64,000 nucleotides of DNA, taken from Bryum argenteum (taxonomy: Eukaryota > Streptophyta > Bryopsida > Bryales > Bryaceae). How positions within the stretch are numbered: the first letter of the stretch is position 1; each line of letters starts with the position of its first letter. Shown here piece by piece: positions 49,001 to 59,864 of the stretch. The DNA lies in assembly GCA_037043015.1 (NCBI GenBank), contig CM073328.1, positions 2,281,409 to 2,345,408 on the forward strand, given 5' to 3'. A program made the translations under genes and the position numbers. The notes below the pieces were generated by a model. It did not search any database, was not told the origin of the DNA, and saw only the letters and a program-made list of their open reading frames with translations.

Positions 49001-49944
49001 TTGAGCACTTTCGTCAACGAAACTACCTTGCCATCTGATTGAAATGAAAGTGATCTGAAGGCTTGGATTCTGCTCGTGGATCCTTGTTCGAATGTGTAGC
49101 AAGAATTCGCAGCGTCATTGACTCTCAGCTCGACCATTGAGCCCTGTAAATGCCGGCTGGATCCTCGTTAGAATGCATGCCCGAATTCGCAGCCTCGTTG
49201 CCTTCCTGTAACTACCTTGCCCTCGTTGGAGATCGGTGTGCTAAAAGTATGCTCGTGGAATCCTCGTGTTATACTTGTCGTTAGAATGTGAAAGTTTTGT
49301 TCTGAGCCCTTTAGAAGCCAGCTGGGATCCTCGGTTGAAACATAGCCCTATGTCGCAGCCTCTTAGACTTTCAGCATGAGAATTGAGCATCGGCTTGCTG
49401 CCTTCTGAACCACCTCACCTCGGGCACTTTCGTCAACGAAACTACCTTACGCTCTCTCTGGTTAATATGTGGAAGATAAATGTATATGCACTTATAGCGT
49501 TTGTATCCGAAAGTAGGAGAATATTAGGTGATTCATATCTACACCTCTTATCATTTCAATATTAACATTATTCTCTTTTCTCTCATCTCCTTGAGAATAT
49601 ACTGACGCTCTGAATTTTTGTTGTGTTTGCTTTTGTAGGAGTCGATTGACATTGAGCCGGAGTTCTCTTCTGTGGAATCTGAGAGCGATAGTGCTACGTC
49701 TAGCACGCGAACTAGAGTCTTAGATGTAGAGGTTAAACGCACGGTGGTTCGAGCACTTCCAGCTGCTACTATAGATACTAACACCGACTACGTTCAATCA
49801 ACATTGACTGCTCCTGTGACTGTTGTTGAAGATCAACGAGCTACTTACATGAAGTGCTGGAGGGCGCGTCGTAGGCAACTGCGCTTGGAAGCTCAAGCTC
49901 AAGCGAGACTTTGCCCACGACGTTCTAAGAGGATTGCGACCTAG
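46052..49944 (+). CDS. 5' exon plus alternative short terminal exon (161-residue product)
   Basis: Exon 46052-46231 (60 codons: MARCGGEITAMQDP, FLISGWRRMYWKTTGKFKV) ends CAG|GTATGT in phase 0. A TTTGCTTTTGTAG acceptor starts an exon at 49639, also phase 0, which runs 101 codons to TAG 49942-49944 and ends in a basic tail (RARRRQLRLEAQAQARL, PRRSKR). The intron between them (46232-49638) is almost entirely repeats. The same 5' exon can equally join the exon at 50115 (acceptor TTGCGCAG, phase 0), which begins with a similar peptide (SIAPLSSESD against SIDIEPEFSSVESESD). So this is either a separate short gene or an alternative, truncated isoform of the ParB-methyltransferase gene. Confidence 0.45.
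46310..49450. repeat. repeat array with conserved TTTCGTCAACGAAA hairpin
   Basis: About 3.1 kb built from irregular units of ~250 bp. Recurring phrases: CGTTTGAATGCATGGCCGAA, TTCGCAGCCTCGT, GACTTTCAGCGAGCGCTGT, GAGCACTTTCGTCAACGAAA, ACTACCTTGCTCGGAGCC, TAGAAGCTGGCTGG. The core TTTCGTCAACGAAA (stem TTTCG/CGAAA, loop TCAA) is intact at about 46823, 47061, 47725, 47965, 48488, 48717, 49010 and 49429, with variants between. A 10-bp GCAGCCTCGC microrepeat sits at 46350-46410. The array lies inside the proposed first intron of the ParB-methyltransferase gene. Confidence 0.85.
48221..49032. repeat. 290-bp near-identical segment repeated at 521-bp offset
   Basis: 48221-48511 and 48742-49032 are the same sequence, from GAGCCTATTAGAAGCTGGCT to CGTCAACGAAACTACCTTGC, with essentially no differences seen by eye. 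This is a recent duplication inside the older array. Confidence 0.9.
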
Positions 49945-50162
49945 TCTAGCTAAATTTTAACAGTCTACTTTAATTTTAGCTACTGACATCATACATTACC
50001 ATGAGACGTAAAGACCAAAGTTCATGTTGTCTTTATTTATAATTTATGTTGCTTCTCTATTTCTATTTGAGTTTTCATTATTGATTACTAAGTATCTTCG
50101 GTACTCTTGCGCAGACCCCTCTCTCGATTGCCCCGCTGTCATCTGAGAGCGATCCCACCGAC

Positions 50163-53100
50163 ATGGCAACAACTGACGGTTGTGACGCGGGACAGCAGTC
50201 ATGTTCGCCATTGACTATCTCTCCAAGCCGCCAACTCACATCTCAATCTCCAATTGCCGAAGACGATGACGATGACATTCAAGAGATTGTTCCGGGTACA
50301 CAGTGTTTGCGCGACATTGATGCAGTTGACGAGATGAACACATTTACGGTAGCTGCGTCTCCAACTGTAAGATCTGCGAGGGAATCTCCTTCTCTCCCAG
50401 ATACTTTGGAGGTTGGGGTTGTTGAAATGCCAAGTCATTTGGCAGAGATGGATCCTATGTGGAGCGCCGACGAGTTACGAGCTCAACAAAAGGGAAACTC
50501 AATCAACACTATATCGAGATTGCGAATCAAACCAGTCGAGAAATCTCGACTTCGAATTCCCCTCTGTCGCCTCTCATGTTACCCCAAGGTACGTCCTATC
50601 ATAGAAACAGATGTTTGCAAGTTGGCAAACGAGTTTGTCAAAGGATACAGAGAGGGCGATCGTGTTCTTTATGTTTCCCCCTTCAGCAAGAACGGTAAGC
50701 AGCGGTTGGTGAAGGACGATGATGCCGTTTGGAATAACCCTCATTGGAAAGCGGCCAATGATCGGTTTGAATCCTTATTGCAAGCCGATCTGGACCTTTG
50801 CCAATTCAGTGGCAAATACTTCTACGTCTACGAGGGGAATCATCGCGTCACTGCTTGGATGCGGTACATCGAGCAAATGCGCAGAGATGATCCGGATTGG
50901 TATTTCTTTGTCGACTGCATTGTCCTTGACGGACGTGCGGAATACAAAGTACTAATCGACGCTATGAATGACATCAACTGGTGAGTTCAATTTCATATCA
51001 TATTCATTATCTGTAATCTTTTGTACACAAACTGTATTTCTTTAGTAACTCACTTTCTGAACAGGTCCACAGAGCATGATCATGTAGAAGATAGTCTGCC
51101 ATCGAGGTTGCAACGCATGCGCAAGTTTGGCAAGATGCCACTTGAGGAATGGAAACCCCTGATCTCTCCTGAGGACTGGAAGTACTGTTACACTGCAAAA
51201 GATAAGCTTAGACCAACTTGGTACTTTGTGACAAAGGACGTCTTCATCAAGTTTCTATATGCGGTGCGTCTTTAATCATACCTTCAGTTCGAATTATTGT
51301 CAACTAGCCTATTTACATTCTCTAACATGCGTTCTTTGATCGTCCAGAGGCAATGTGCAAAGGTTGCCGACGAAGCCCAAGCCCAGTACTATGAGGATAC
51401 TCCCGTAAACGAGAGGACAGCGCAAGGAGTTTGGACGGCCATGGACGATGCTCTTAAGGCTGAGATCAAACGAATCCGACAAAAGGATTTCGACAAAATG
51501 CTTGCCATTGCTAATCCAGAGTTAGGAAAAGCATTTGAGCAAGAGGTATGAATTCAATCGACCAAACTTAGTGTCTTCTCTCGATCCCTTGTCCATCCCT
51601 CTATTTAAATTCATAATCTCTTTGTTGTGTATCGATGCAGATCAATCTCCATTATAGCCGTCAGAAGGATCCCGAGATGTCTTTGGAGCGCCTCCAAAAG
51701 GTTGCCACCACCAACGTTTCGAAGGAAGTGAAAACAATGTGGCTTCGTTGGTGGAACAACACTCCGACATTCCGACGTAGTGTTCGCTTTCCGGACCCGG
51801 TCGAGATGAAAGACAGGGTGTTGGAGGCATGGCTTGCTCGTGCAGCATTGTGGTCCCAGGTACTTCATATCTACTCAATCACATGCCTTACAACATTTTG
51901 CACATACCATTCTCTGATGTAGTTTACTAACTTAAATCGTTGACCGCAGTTAGCGGCGTATCTGAAGGAGGAGGTCGACAAGTTCTTCAAACAAGAGATT
52001 CCCCAAATTCCGAACTTTGACGCAATTATGATGCCCGAAGAGTACGTCGAGAAATGGCGACTTCTTTTATGGGACAAGGCTTTTCATGCTTATGTAGGAC
52101 CCAAAGCCAGCCCTAAGTTCCTTAAAGGCTCCCACATCGACAAGATTGGCGGCGGTGCTCAAACTAAGAAGCGATTGATGTTCAGGTTCGAGCACGCCGT
52201 TTCGTTTTGTCTATTTTCTTATCATCAAATTCTTCCAAATGATTCTAATTGCTTATACTTTTGTAGGTATATCAAACAAGAGCTCGTTGCTAAGGGAGGT
52301 CTCGCTACATTGGGCATTCCATCGGAGTTCCAAGTCCCGTACTTGAAAAAGAAACCGATGTCGATTTTTTCCAATGATCAGAGGCAGCGGTTCAAGATGG
52401 CTCTACTGTTGACTGGTGGTTGGTTCCTAGAGTCTCAAACCCACCATGTTCATAAGGATGAGATGCATCTTCTGCAGTTATCGGAATCGGGCGACGCCGC
52501 TCCTGTGCAACTACAGGATGATGATGATGACGACGACTTCTACATGCTTCCGGGTGCTCCACCACCACCCCCCCAGCTGCACTTAAAGGTAGAGGAGATG
52601 CAGGTGGCAGCCGCAAACGTCGCAAGAAAGAGCCTACCCCTGAGCCAGAGGAGGAGAAACGAGAAGAGGAAGAGGAGGAGCACGAAGAAAATGACGAAGA
52701 AGACGACGGAGAGCATGGAGATGTTCCCATTCCGGATGAGCTTGCAGGTGGTGCAGATTCAAATGTATGTAAGTTACCTTTTTCTTATGTACATTGTTAT
52801 TTATGTAACACATACACTTCTGTATTCATTGCAGTTCAAAGAGAAGTTGATATGACACAAGCTTCCCAAGGGACGGTTGTCAACAACGGTGGGCAAGGTG
52901 TAAGAGGTCTAACTGCCTCAGAGAGGCAGCCAGTTCTGCCACAAAGGCAGGGTCGAGGGTGGACCCAAGCATCTCAGGGTGGGGTTTCGAATGTGGGATC
53001 TACTCCTCCATCGTCGTCAGCCCCTCGTGAATCCCCTCTGTCTCATGGACTGACCCAATCTCATGGACCCATGCGTCCCATAGTCATTCCCAAAAATTTG

Positions 53101-54336
53101 GGTAGTACTTCATCTTCTCCTACGAATGTGACGCTCCCTATGTTCCTAGAGAAAGGAGACACGGCGGCCTTGGTTCAGCAGTCTACAAAGGGTGCAGGCT
53201 GGGTAGACGCTATTCAGGCTATGGTACAACACATCAAGAAGGTGAATCCCTCTCTATCAAATCATTGCTTTCTTTGAGTAGTTACTCTATACTGCTCTTT
53301 GGTTTCTAATTACTTTGTGTCTAATCCACAGATTGGAAAGGGTAGGGACTACCCTTGCGAGAAGATGGAATACAAGCCCAATCACCCCGGGATTGACCTT
53401 ATCTTTGCAGACGTCCCGGAGAACTTGCCTGTGCTTGGTGTCTCGCCGGACGCAGTTCCCGACTGGAACAAACGACCGTTGTATTACTTCGAGTCTGTGT
53501 TTGTCTTTGCCTCATACCATTTGACTGACCTTGGGACTATCCTTATTATGCACCCCAAGGACGTCAAAATTGACCGCATCCTACACGATCGAGCGAGTAC
53601 TTACAATTTCCGGCTTATGCGAGAGTGGTGGGCCTATAACCCCCTTCCTTTGGTTAGACCTGGCGCTGCCGCAAAAGAGGTAAACTTCAAATATTGCACT
53701 TGATTTAGTCTTTGTCTCATTTCAGCATTACGTTTACTAAATTTAAATTGGTTATTGCAGACCCATAACTTTATCATCAAGGTCTATGCTCGTAAGGACT
53801 TCGTGAAGTTGTTCAATATACGGCAGGTGGCGCAAGCATACGCAGGAGTCGCGATCATACCTGACGATGATGACATGGTCAGTAACTTTGCTGATGCGAG
53901 TTCCATTACCTACCGCACTAACGGGAAGCCGTGGCGTGGCGCACGTGAGAAGGATCCGTCGTTTTTGCAATGCTTCGTAGATTGCCTCACGGACGATGGG
54001 GGAATCGTGTTTGACTTCAGCGCTAGTACAGGTAAAAATTTAAGTCCCCATTTATAATAAGTTTGCAAATTCATATTTTCAATACTCATGTGGATTTCCA
54101 AATGTGCAGGTGCTTCTATCATCGCATGTGCACGCTCCAATCGACACCTTGTTGCTTTCGAAGCAGATGAGGAGATTTTTGATGGGCTCTTGGCCACCTT
54201 CAAACACCCTAAACCGATGGAAGAAGAAAGTGGAGAATCAGCATCTGGCGACGATTACGACTCCGATGAACCGTATCTGAAGAAGCCTCGCACTTATATT
54301 GGTGTGTACTCTTTTGAATTCAATGACTTTTTGTGA
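50163..54336 (+). CDS. ParB-like domain fused to beta-class DNA N4/N6-methyltransferase-like domain
   Basis: Exons 50163-50980 (open upstream to an acceptor at 50115), 51065-51263, 51348-51545, 51641-51859, 51950-52185, 52267-52768, 52835-53241, 53332-53679, 53761-54031, 54110-54336. All are GT-AG and the phases agree, except that exon 52267-52768 needs one extra base at a C7 run (52568-52574); with it the protein has 1141 residues. Residues ~131-256 resemble ParB/sulfiredoxin-like domains (LCRLSCYPKVRPIIETDV, then YEGNHRVTAW). A low-complexity acidic/Gln-rich linker follows. The C-terminal ~280 residues fit a circularly permuted MTase: motif IV region IDLIFADVPENLP (887-890 DVPE instead of DPPY/SPPY), then GTILIMHPKD, then motif I DFSASTGASIIACA (1061 on) with NRHLVAFEADEE. 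ParB-MTase fusions are known in phages and bacteria. With DVPE, catalysis is doubtful; base or DNA binding may remain. Confidence 0.7.
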
Positions 54337-54386
54337 TTTCAATGTCCGTACTACTTTCAGAGCATTGACTGGTTATAATTATTTAG

Positions 54387-54640
54387 ATATGCAGTGTCAT
54401 GGGCCAAGGCCTCGTTGATAAGCTCGGCTGTTCACTCGCTATTAATTTTATAAATAGAACTTCGGCAGTAGAGCTAAAGTATAGCCTCGGCAGTAGAGCT
54501 AAAGTATAGCCTCGGCAGTTGAGCCAAGAGATTAGTATATAAGGGACTCTTATTCATTGTAAACCTAAGTCTTGGATCAATATATTTCTTTTGCAGTTTT
54601 TGCTTGTTTTGACAGCTAGACTCTTACATAATCCAAGACT
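54387..54640 (+). mobile_element. 5' LTR-like region of Ty3/gypsy element 1
   Basis: A TGTCATGGGCC start, three copies of a 25-bp unit (CTCGGCAGTAGAGCTAAAG) at ~54461, 54486 and 54511, and a TATATAAGG box at ~54537 followed by CATTGTAAACC. Position directly before the gag of the plus-strand element supports an LTR. The 3' border is unclear and no second LTR is in the window because the element is cut at 58583. Confidence 0.4.
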
Positions 54641-55099
54641 TCTCTTGATTTTCTGAAGGGCTTCATCCTCCCTTGTTTTTTCAAACGTCAAAAGTAGGAC
54701 ATTGATTAGATTGAGGAACTTATCCACCCTCGTGGTAGTGATTGAAGATAGCCACAGAACCGGGACGCATTTGAAGGCTTTGCGAAGCCTGAAGAGTTGA
54801 TTGAGAGGTGTTGCTTTTTGAGATGGAGAACGCCCAGATGATCGATGATGAGATCTTGCGGCGGCAGCAGCAGCAGCGCAAGGAGAAATTACGGCGGAAG
54901 ACTATCAACGAGAGATCGTGAGGTTGCGCACACACTTCAAGCTTCTCGCCAGTCGAGAAGTTGGCTATCGAGCGATTGGTTGCACAACATCGCCGCAGGT
55001 GGCTCCAGCGGCTGGACAATTCACGAGTTTAGGAGGTCCGTCTTCATCGCAGATGATGCCGCAATCGATGCAGTAACAATATGGAGGAACTGCCGTCGC

Positions 55100-58000
55100 A
55101 TTGCGCAAGCGATTGCCAGAGATTTCAAAGTTTGACGGGAGTCGCAAGGGCTACCCGATATGGAAGGTCGAAGCAGATAACAAGCTTCAATTGATGGAGT
55201 CTGATTTTGGTACACCTCAAGATCAAGCCGCATACTTGTTTTCGAGGATGGACGCGAAGGCGCAGATGATGGTAGTATCTTTCTACCAAAATCAACGTGT
55301 TTGCAATGCGGCGACTTTTATTCAACATCTTGACAAATTTACATCGACCCGAATGCAAAGAAATGCTGGCATTGAATCGGCTTCAAGCAATGAAGCGGGG
55401 GGAGTCATTCGCAACATTCTTGCCCAAGTTTGAGAAGGAGCTTGGTGAGAGTCAACTTACCATGGTTCCGGATATCGTGAAGATAGGATATCTTCGCGGT
55501 GCTCTCAACTCAGAGATGCAACGCGCGATGATTGGACCTGTGACGTACATCGATTATGGTATGTTTGTCCAAGCTTTGTTGGCGGTCGGCTCTCAACTTG
55601 ATTGCTTGCAATATCAGAAGGGTCGTGCAGCTCCGATCGCGACATCAAGTCGCGTATGGCCAGATGGAGATGAGATGGATTGGATACCAACAGTCCAAAT
55701 AAGCAAGCTTCGGAGACGTCTGACTTTGGAGGCTAGAAACAACAACGGTGTCGCCAAGAGGGACGCTGTTTTTTATGTTTGAAGCGAGGCCACCGTGCAA
55801 ATGACTGTTCATCCAAGCAAGGTGAAGGCAATGAGAAGAAGAAGAAAGAGAGCGCGGACAAAACTTCGATAGTGCGCGCAGTGAGAAAGAAGAGCAATGT
55901 CAAGATAGAGGAGGTCAAAGAGATGGAGAGTTGTGACTCTGATGTAGAGTCGGAAAACAAGCAGCTTCCGGCATAAGACTCAGTCGGAGGCGTGGAGGTA
56001 GGTTGTCAAAGTTGAAGAATCTAGGAGACAGCTTAGACACGGATGGTATGTATGTTGATGTTTTAATAAACTCAATTATATCTACTCGTGCTTTGTGTGA
56101 TTCTGGATGCCAATGCTTTGCAAATCGTATGCGAGCAATTTGTTCGACGGAGAGGGTTGGATGCGTCATCTATTCAACCTAGATCTTTGGAGCAAGTTAC
56201 GACAATGAAGAAGCGGCCTATGATTTGCCAAATTGCAAATTTTATGGCCGATATTGATGGTATGGAGGAGAAGATTGTTGCCTATGTTATTCCAGGACGA
56301 TAGATGATATAATCTTGGGAAAAGGTTGGATGGAGCGACATGATGCAAGTGTGTTCGACCACTAAAGAAGAGGTTTGCATTCGAAAACCTTTCAAGATGA
56401 TTGTGAAGACTCGACCGATTACGTTGGAGCCAATGCAAGAGATACATGCATCGATGATTCAAACTTTGCGGAGGCGGTGAACCAAGAGAGGTTTTTAGTG
56501 CCACTTGGTTGACATCCGTAAGGCACTACAAATGTATGTGTATAGGGACCCGCACAACATGCTCCCCGATCGACTCATGCCAATTATTGACGCTTTTAAT
56601 CGACAAGATGCAAAGTCGTTGCCCCCGCATAGGAAAGGGGTTGATCACGAGATCAATCTTATTGAAGGGAAGACTAATGATGACATCCCTGCCATGCCGC
56701 CGATCGGATGTCAAAGGATCAATTATTAGTTTTGCGCAAGACCCTTACGGAGTTGTTGGATAATGGATTTATTCGCGTAAGTAATTCACCAGCAGCACTC
56801 GGTCATATTTGTGAAGAAACCTGGCGGAGGATTGCGATTCTGTGTTGACTATCGGCGATTGAACGAGATGAGTCGGAAGGACAGCTATCTGATTCCGCGC
56901 ATTGATGAGACGTTAAGATCCATTGCTGCAGCCAAATATATCTCCAAGGTTGATGTAATCTCTGCGTTTCATCGGATACGTGTGAAAGAAGGTGACGAGT
57001 GGAAGACGGCGTTCAAAACACGCTTTCGCTTATATGAGTGGTTGGTCACACCGTTTTGACTGACGGGCGCACCTGCAACTTTTCAGCGATATATCAATTG
57101 GATACTTCGCGACGAATTGGATATATGCTGCTCCGTATATATTGATGACGTGGTGATCTATAGTGATACTCAAAAAGAATATCGTGATGCAGTTCTCAGG
57201 ATCATCCGTAAGCTTGCTAACGCAGGGCTTCAACTTGATTTTGATAAGAGCGAGTTTGAAGCAGACACTATTAAGTATCTTGGATATTTGGTGAAGACCG
57301 GTTGGGGTTTGCAGGCTGATCCAGGAAAACTTGAGGCAATTCGTCAATGGGAGCCGCCAACAAAAGTGAAAGGAGTTCGTGGATTTTTAGGTTTCTGCAA
57401 TTATTATCGACAATTCATAGATGGATATTCTAACATTGCAGAACCTCTTACTCGACTAACGCGGAAAGATCAACCTTTCCATTGGACATTGAAATGTCAA
57501 CATGCCTTTGATCGATTGAAGGAGGCATTAATTCATGCGCCGGTGCTCGTTAAATGGACTTCAGGTTTGGAAACAACCATTGAATGTGATTCCTCTGGTT
57601 ATGCTGTTGGTGGCACCTTAATGCAAAAGGTGGACGGATTTTGGCATGCGGTTGCTTATTTCTTGAAGAAACACAGTCCAACGGAGTCCAATTATCCGAT
57701 TCATGACAAGGAAATGCTAGCAGTTGTACATTGCATCCGCGAGTGGCGTACATTACTTGTTGGCCAACATTTTGAAGTGAGTTCAGATCATCGCAATTTG
57801 GCTTATTTTCAGAAGAAGCAACATTTGAGCGAGAGGCAAATGCGTTGGGCCTACGAGTTGAATGATTTTGACTTTGAGATCGTGCACAAGCCTGGCAAGG
57901 ATCAAGTTCAATCGGATGCACTTTCTCGTCGGGAATGGGATCTTCCCAACACGCAGATGATGATCGAATCATGAATCGATATCATCGACTTTTGGACGGA

Positions 58001-58583
58001 GATGATGGCGCTTTGAAGGTTGTCGCTAAATCCGCATGGATCACAAACGGTGATGCGATTCGAGAGAAAGAGCTCTCACGCTTTCTGAGTCGATAATGAC
58101 CCCGCGTCCCATATGTCCATTTATTGACGCAGAGATGATTGCATTATGGGATGTTGCCCCGCAAACAAATCATCGTTATTGGAAGATGCGAAAGGCGGTT
58201 ATGGATGGTGAGCGCCGACTACTCAAAGAATGGGGCTTACCTATCACGATTCATCGAGTGTTCAGAGATTCAGTCATCGATTGCGTTGGCGTGGGCGAAT
58301 ATGGATTCCGGCGCACGAACCTCTTCGGACGCGTTTGATCCAATCTACTCATGATTCACCACTAGCGGGACATCCAGTCGTGAGGGTACGCGTGACTTGA
58401 TTGCACGTGAATATACGTGGCACAGGTTGACACAAGATGTTCGGAGATTTGTACGGAATCGCAACGTGTGTGAAAATCGAAGATTTGGGGGAGCGAGAAG
58501 CAAGGTTGCTAAAACCTTTGCCAATTCCGGCACGGATTTGGACTGAGCTCTCCATTGATTTATTACCGGATTGGCACCAAGCA
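55100..58583 (+). mobile_element. Ty3/gypsy element 1 (gag-pol), decayed and truncated
   Basis: Order on the plus strand: Gag (SKFDGSRKGYPIWKVEADN, a frameshift near 55340, then FLPKFEKELGESQ); a CCHC knuckle near 55770-55815 in a different frame (CFLCLKRGHRANDC); protease active-site-like ALCDSGC at ~56085; reverse transcriptase ([49 protein letters not shown]) with an in-frame TGA at 57057 in place of the Gly of TPFGL; RNase H (ECDSSGYAVGGTL, SDHRNLAYF); an integrase zinc-binding remnant (SPLAGHP, ARIWTELSID) ending abruptly at 58583. The chromovirus-like style is inferred from RT motifs. Multiple lesions make it inactive. It lies only ~50 bp downstream of the methyltransferase-like gene (LTR included). 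Confidence 0.85.
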
Positions 58584-59760
58584 GTGTCGTGAGTTACCAG
58601 ACCGAGAAGACCAAAAACAACACAATTTTACTTATACAACCAAGCAAAATGGTTCGCCTTCCGGTAACGTTCCACGGAGATTCTGAAGTGTGAAGACCAA
58701 ATGAAATCCGGACCAACAACCTATGGACGCTACAACGACGTAAAACGTTCTAATCTACCGGATTAGGGAACTCGGGGAGGGGTTGGGGTCCACTAGCTCC
58801 CAAACCCAAAACCCCAAGGAAACCAAATTTTGCGTCCGATCCGGTGGTTTTCTAGATTCGAACGGCCTCCCCGTCCGGGAGGGGGACTTAGTATCCTGTG
58901 GTGATTTAGTTTAACCTCCGTAAATCCTCGGAGGGGTCTTTCCTATTTATTTGGAAGAGCGCGGAATGTCGCTCCCCTACCGGGTTGATTAAGGTGTCCG
59001 GAGTTCCACCCTTAGTATCTCGACTACCCTTTCCTTCTCTCTCGGGAGTTCCTTCCTTGCTACTACGCCGCCACTATCCGGATTCTCACCCAAACAAAGG
59101 GGTCACACAAAGAAGGGCCCGGTTTCCTCCCTAACTGAGCCAACGAGGGGGTTGTTTACTCGTGACCCGGATCAAAGTGGGTGGTATCCCGCCACTTAAT
59201 CCATTAGAGTTCCAATAACATAGAACCGGTTTCACTTACTCCCGGGAGAGGCTTTCCTCAACCGAACATCCCATTCGGGAGGTTGGCAATCGTCAGTTAG
59301 CGTTTCTTGCTAACCCTAGTACCTCAGCCCAACCCGGTTAGTGTATCACCTTCCTAGGTGACGACTACTCCCAGATATGCTCTAGTACTTCTCACACGGA
59401 CCTCTCACTGACTCTGTCACTCTCCTAGAGACCTCTCCCGGGTTCTGGGATTGCAACCACCGAATCTACGAGGGACTTCCTGTATCCACGACCCGGCTCA
59501 GACATCAACTACGCACACACAATTACAAGATCACGACTTACACACAATCACGAATTTTAGGTGCAAAGATCAACCTTTACTCACAGTGCGGAAACACAGA
59601 GAAGACCCGAAGGACTCCGCAGAGTCTTCGGTAAGTACAGAGGGTCCCGGTTTTCCCGGAAACCCTATCAGATCCGGAATTCTCGGGCTTCCGAGATTCC
59701 CGGGTGAGTGGCCAAAAAGGCACCTACTAATCCTACCCATTCTAACCTAACTAACTACTG
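58584..59760 (-). mobile_element. LTR (3' in element orientation) of Ty3/gypsy element 2
   Basis: Starts TGTCGTGAGTTACCAG exactly where element 1's integrase coding sequence is interrupted. The internal phrase order is shared with 28236-29340. It ends near TCTAACCTAACTAACTACTG, after which coding sequence of the element begins on the minus strand. Pol of the same element lies to the right, reading toward this LTR. Confidence 0.6.
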
Positions 59761-59864
59761 ACTAGTGTCTTCTTCCGGCGGCGTGGGTCGGCTCGAGGGG
59801 TTTGACGGCGGCGTATTCATCTTGGAAGGGCTTGCCAACTCGCGGGGAGGAATCTCCCTCCCGA

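Noticed and set aside
46310..49450. Short ORFs in the hairpin repeat array
   Set aside because: They repeat with the array, exist on both strands, and the region fits an intron between phase-matched splice sites.
46310..49450. Calling the TTTCGTCAACGAAA dyad a true parS site
   Set aside because: It differs in the centre from the bacterial parS consensus; kept only as a hypothesis in the findings.
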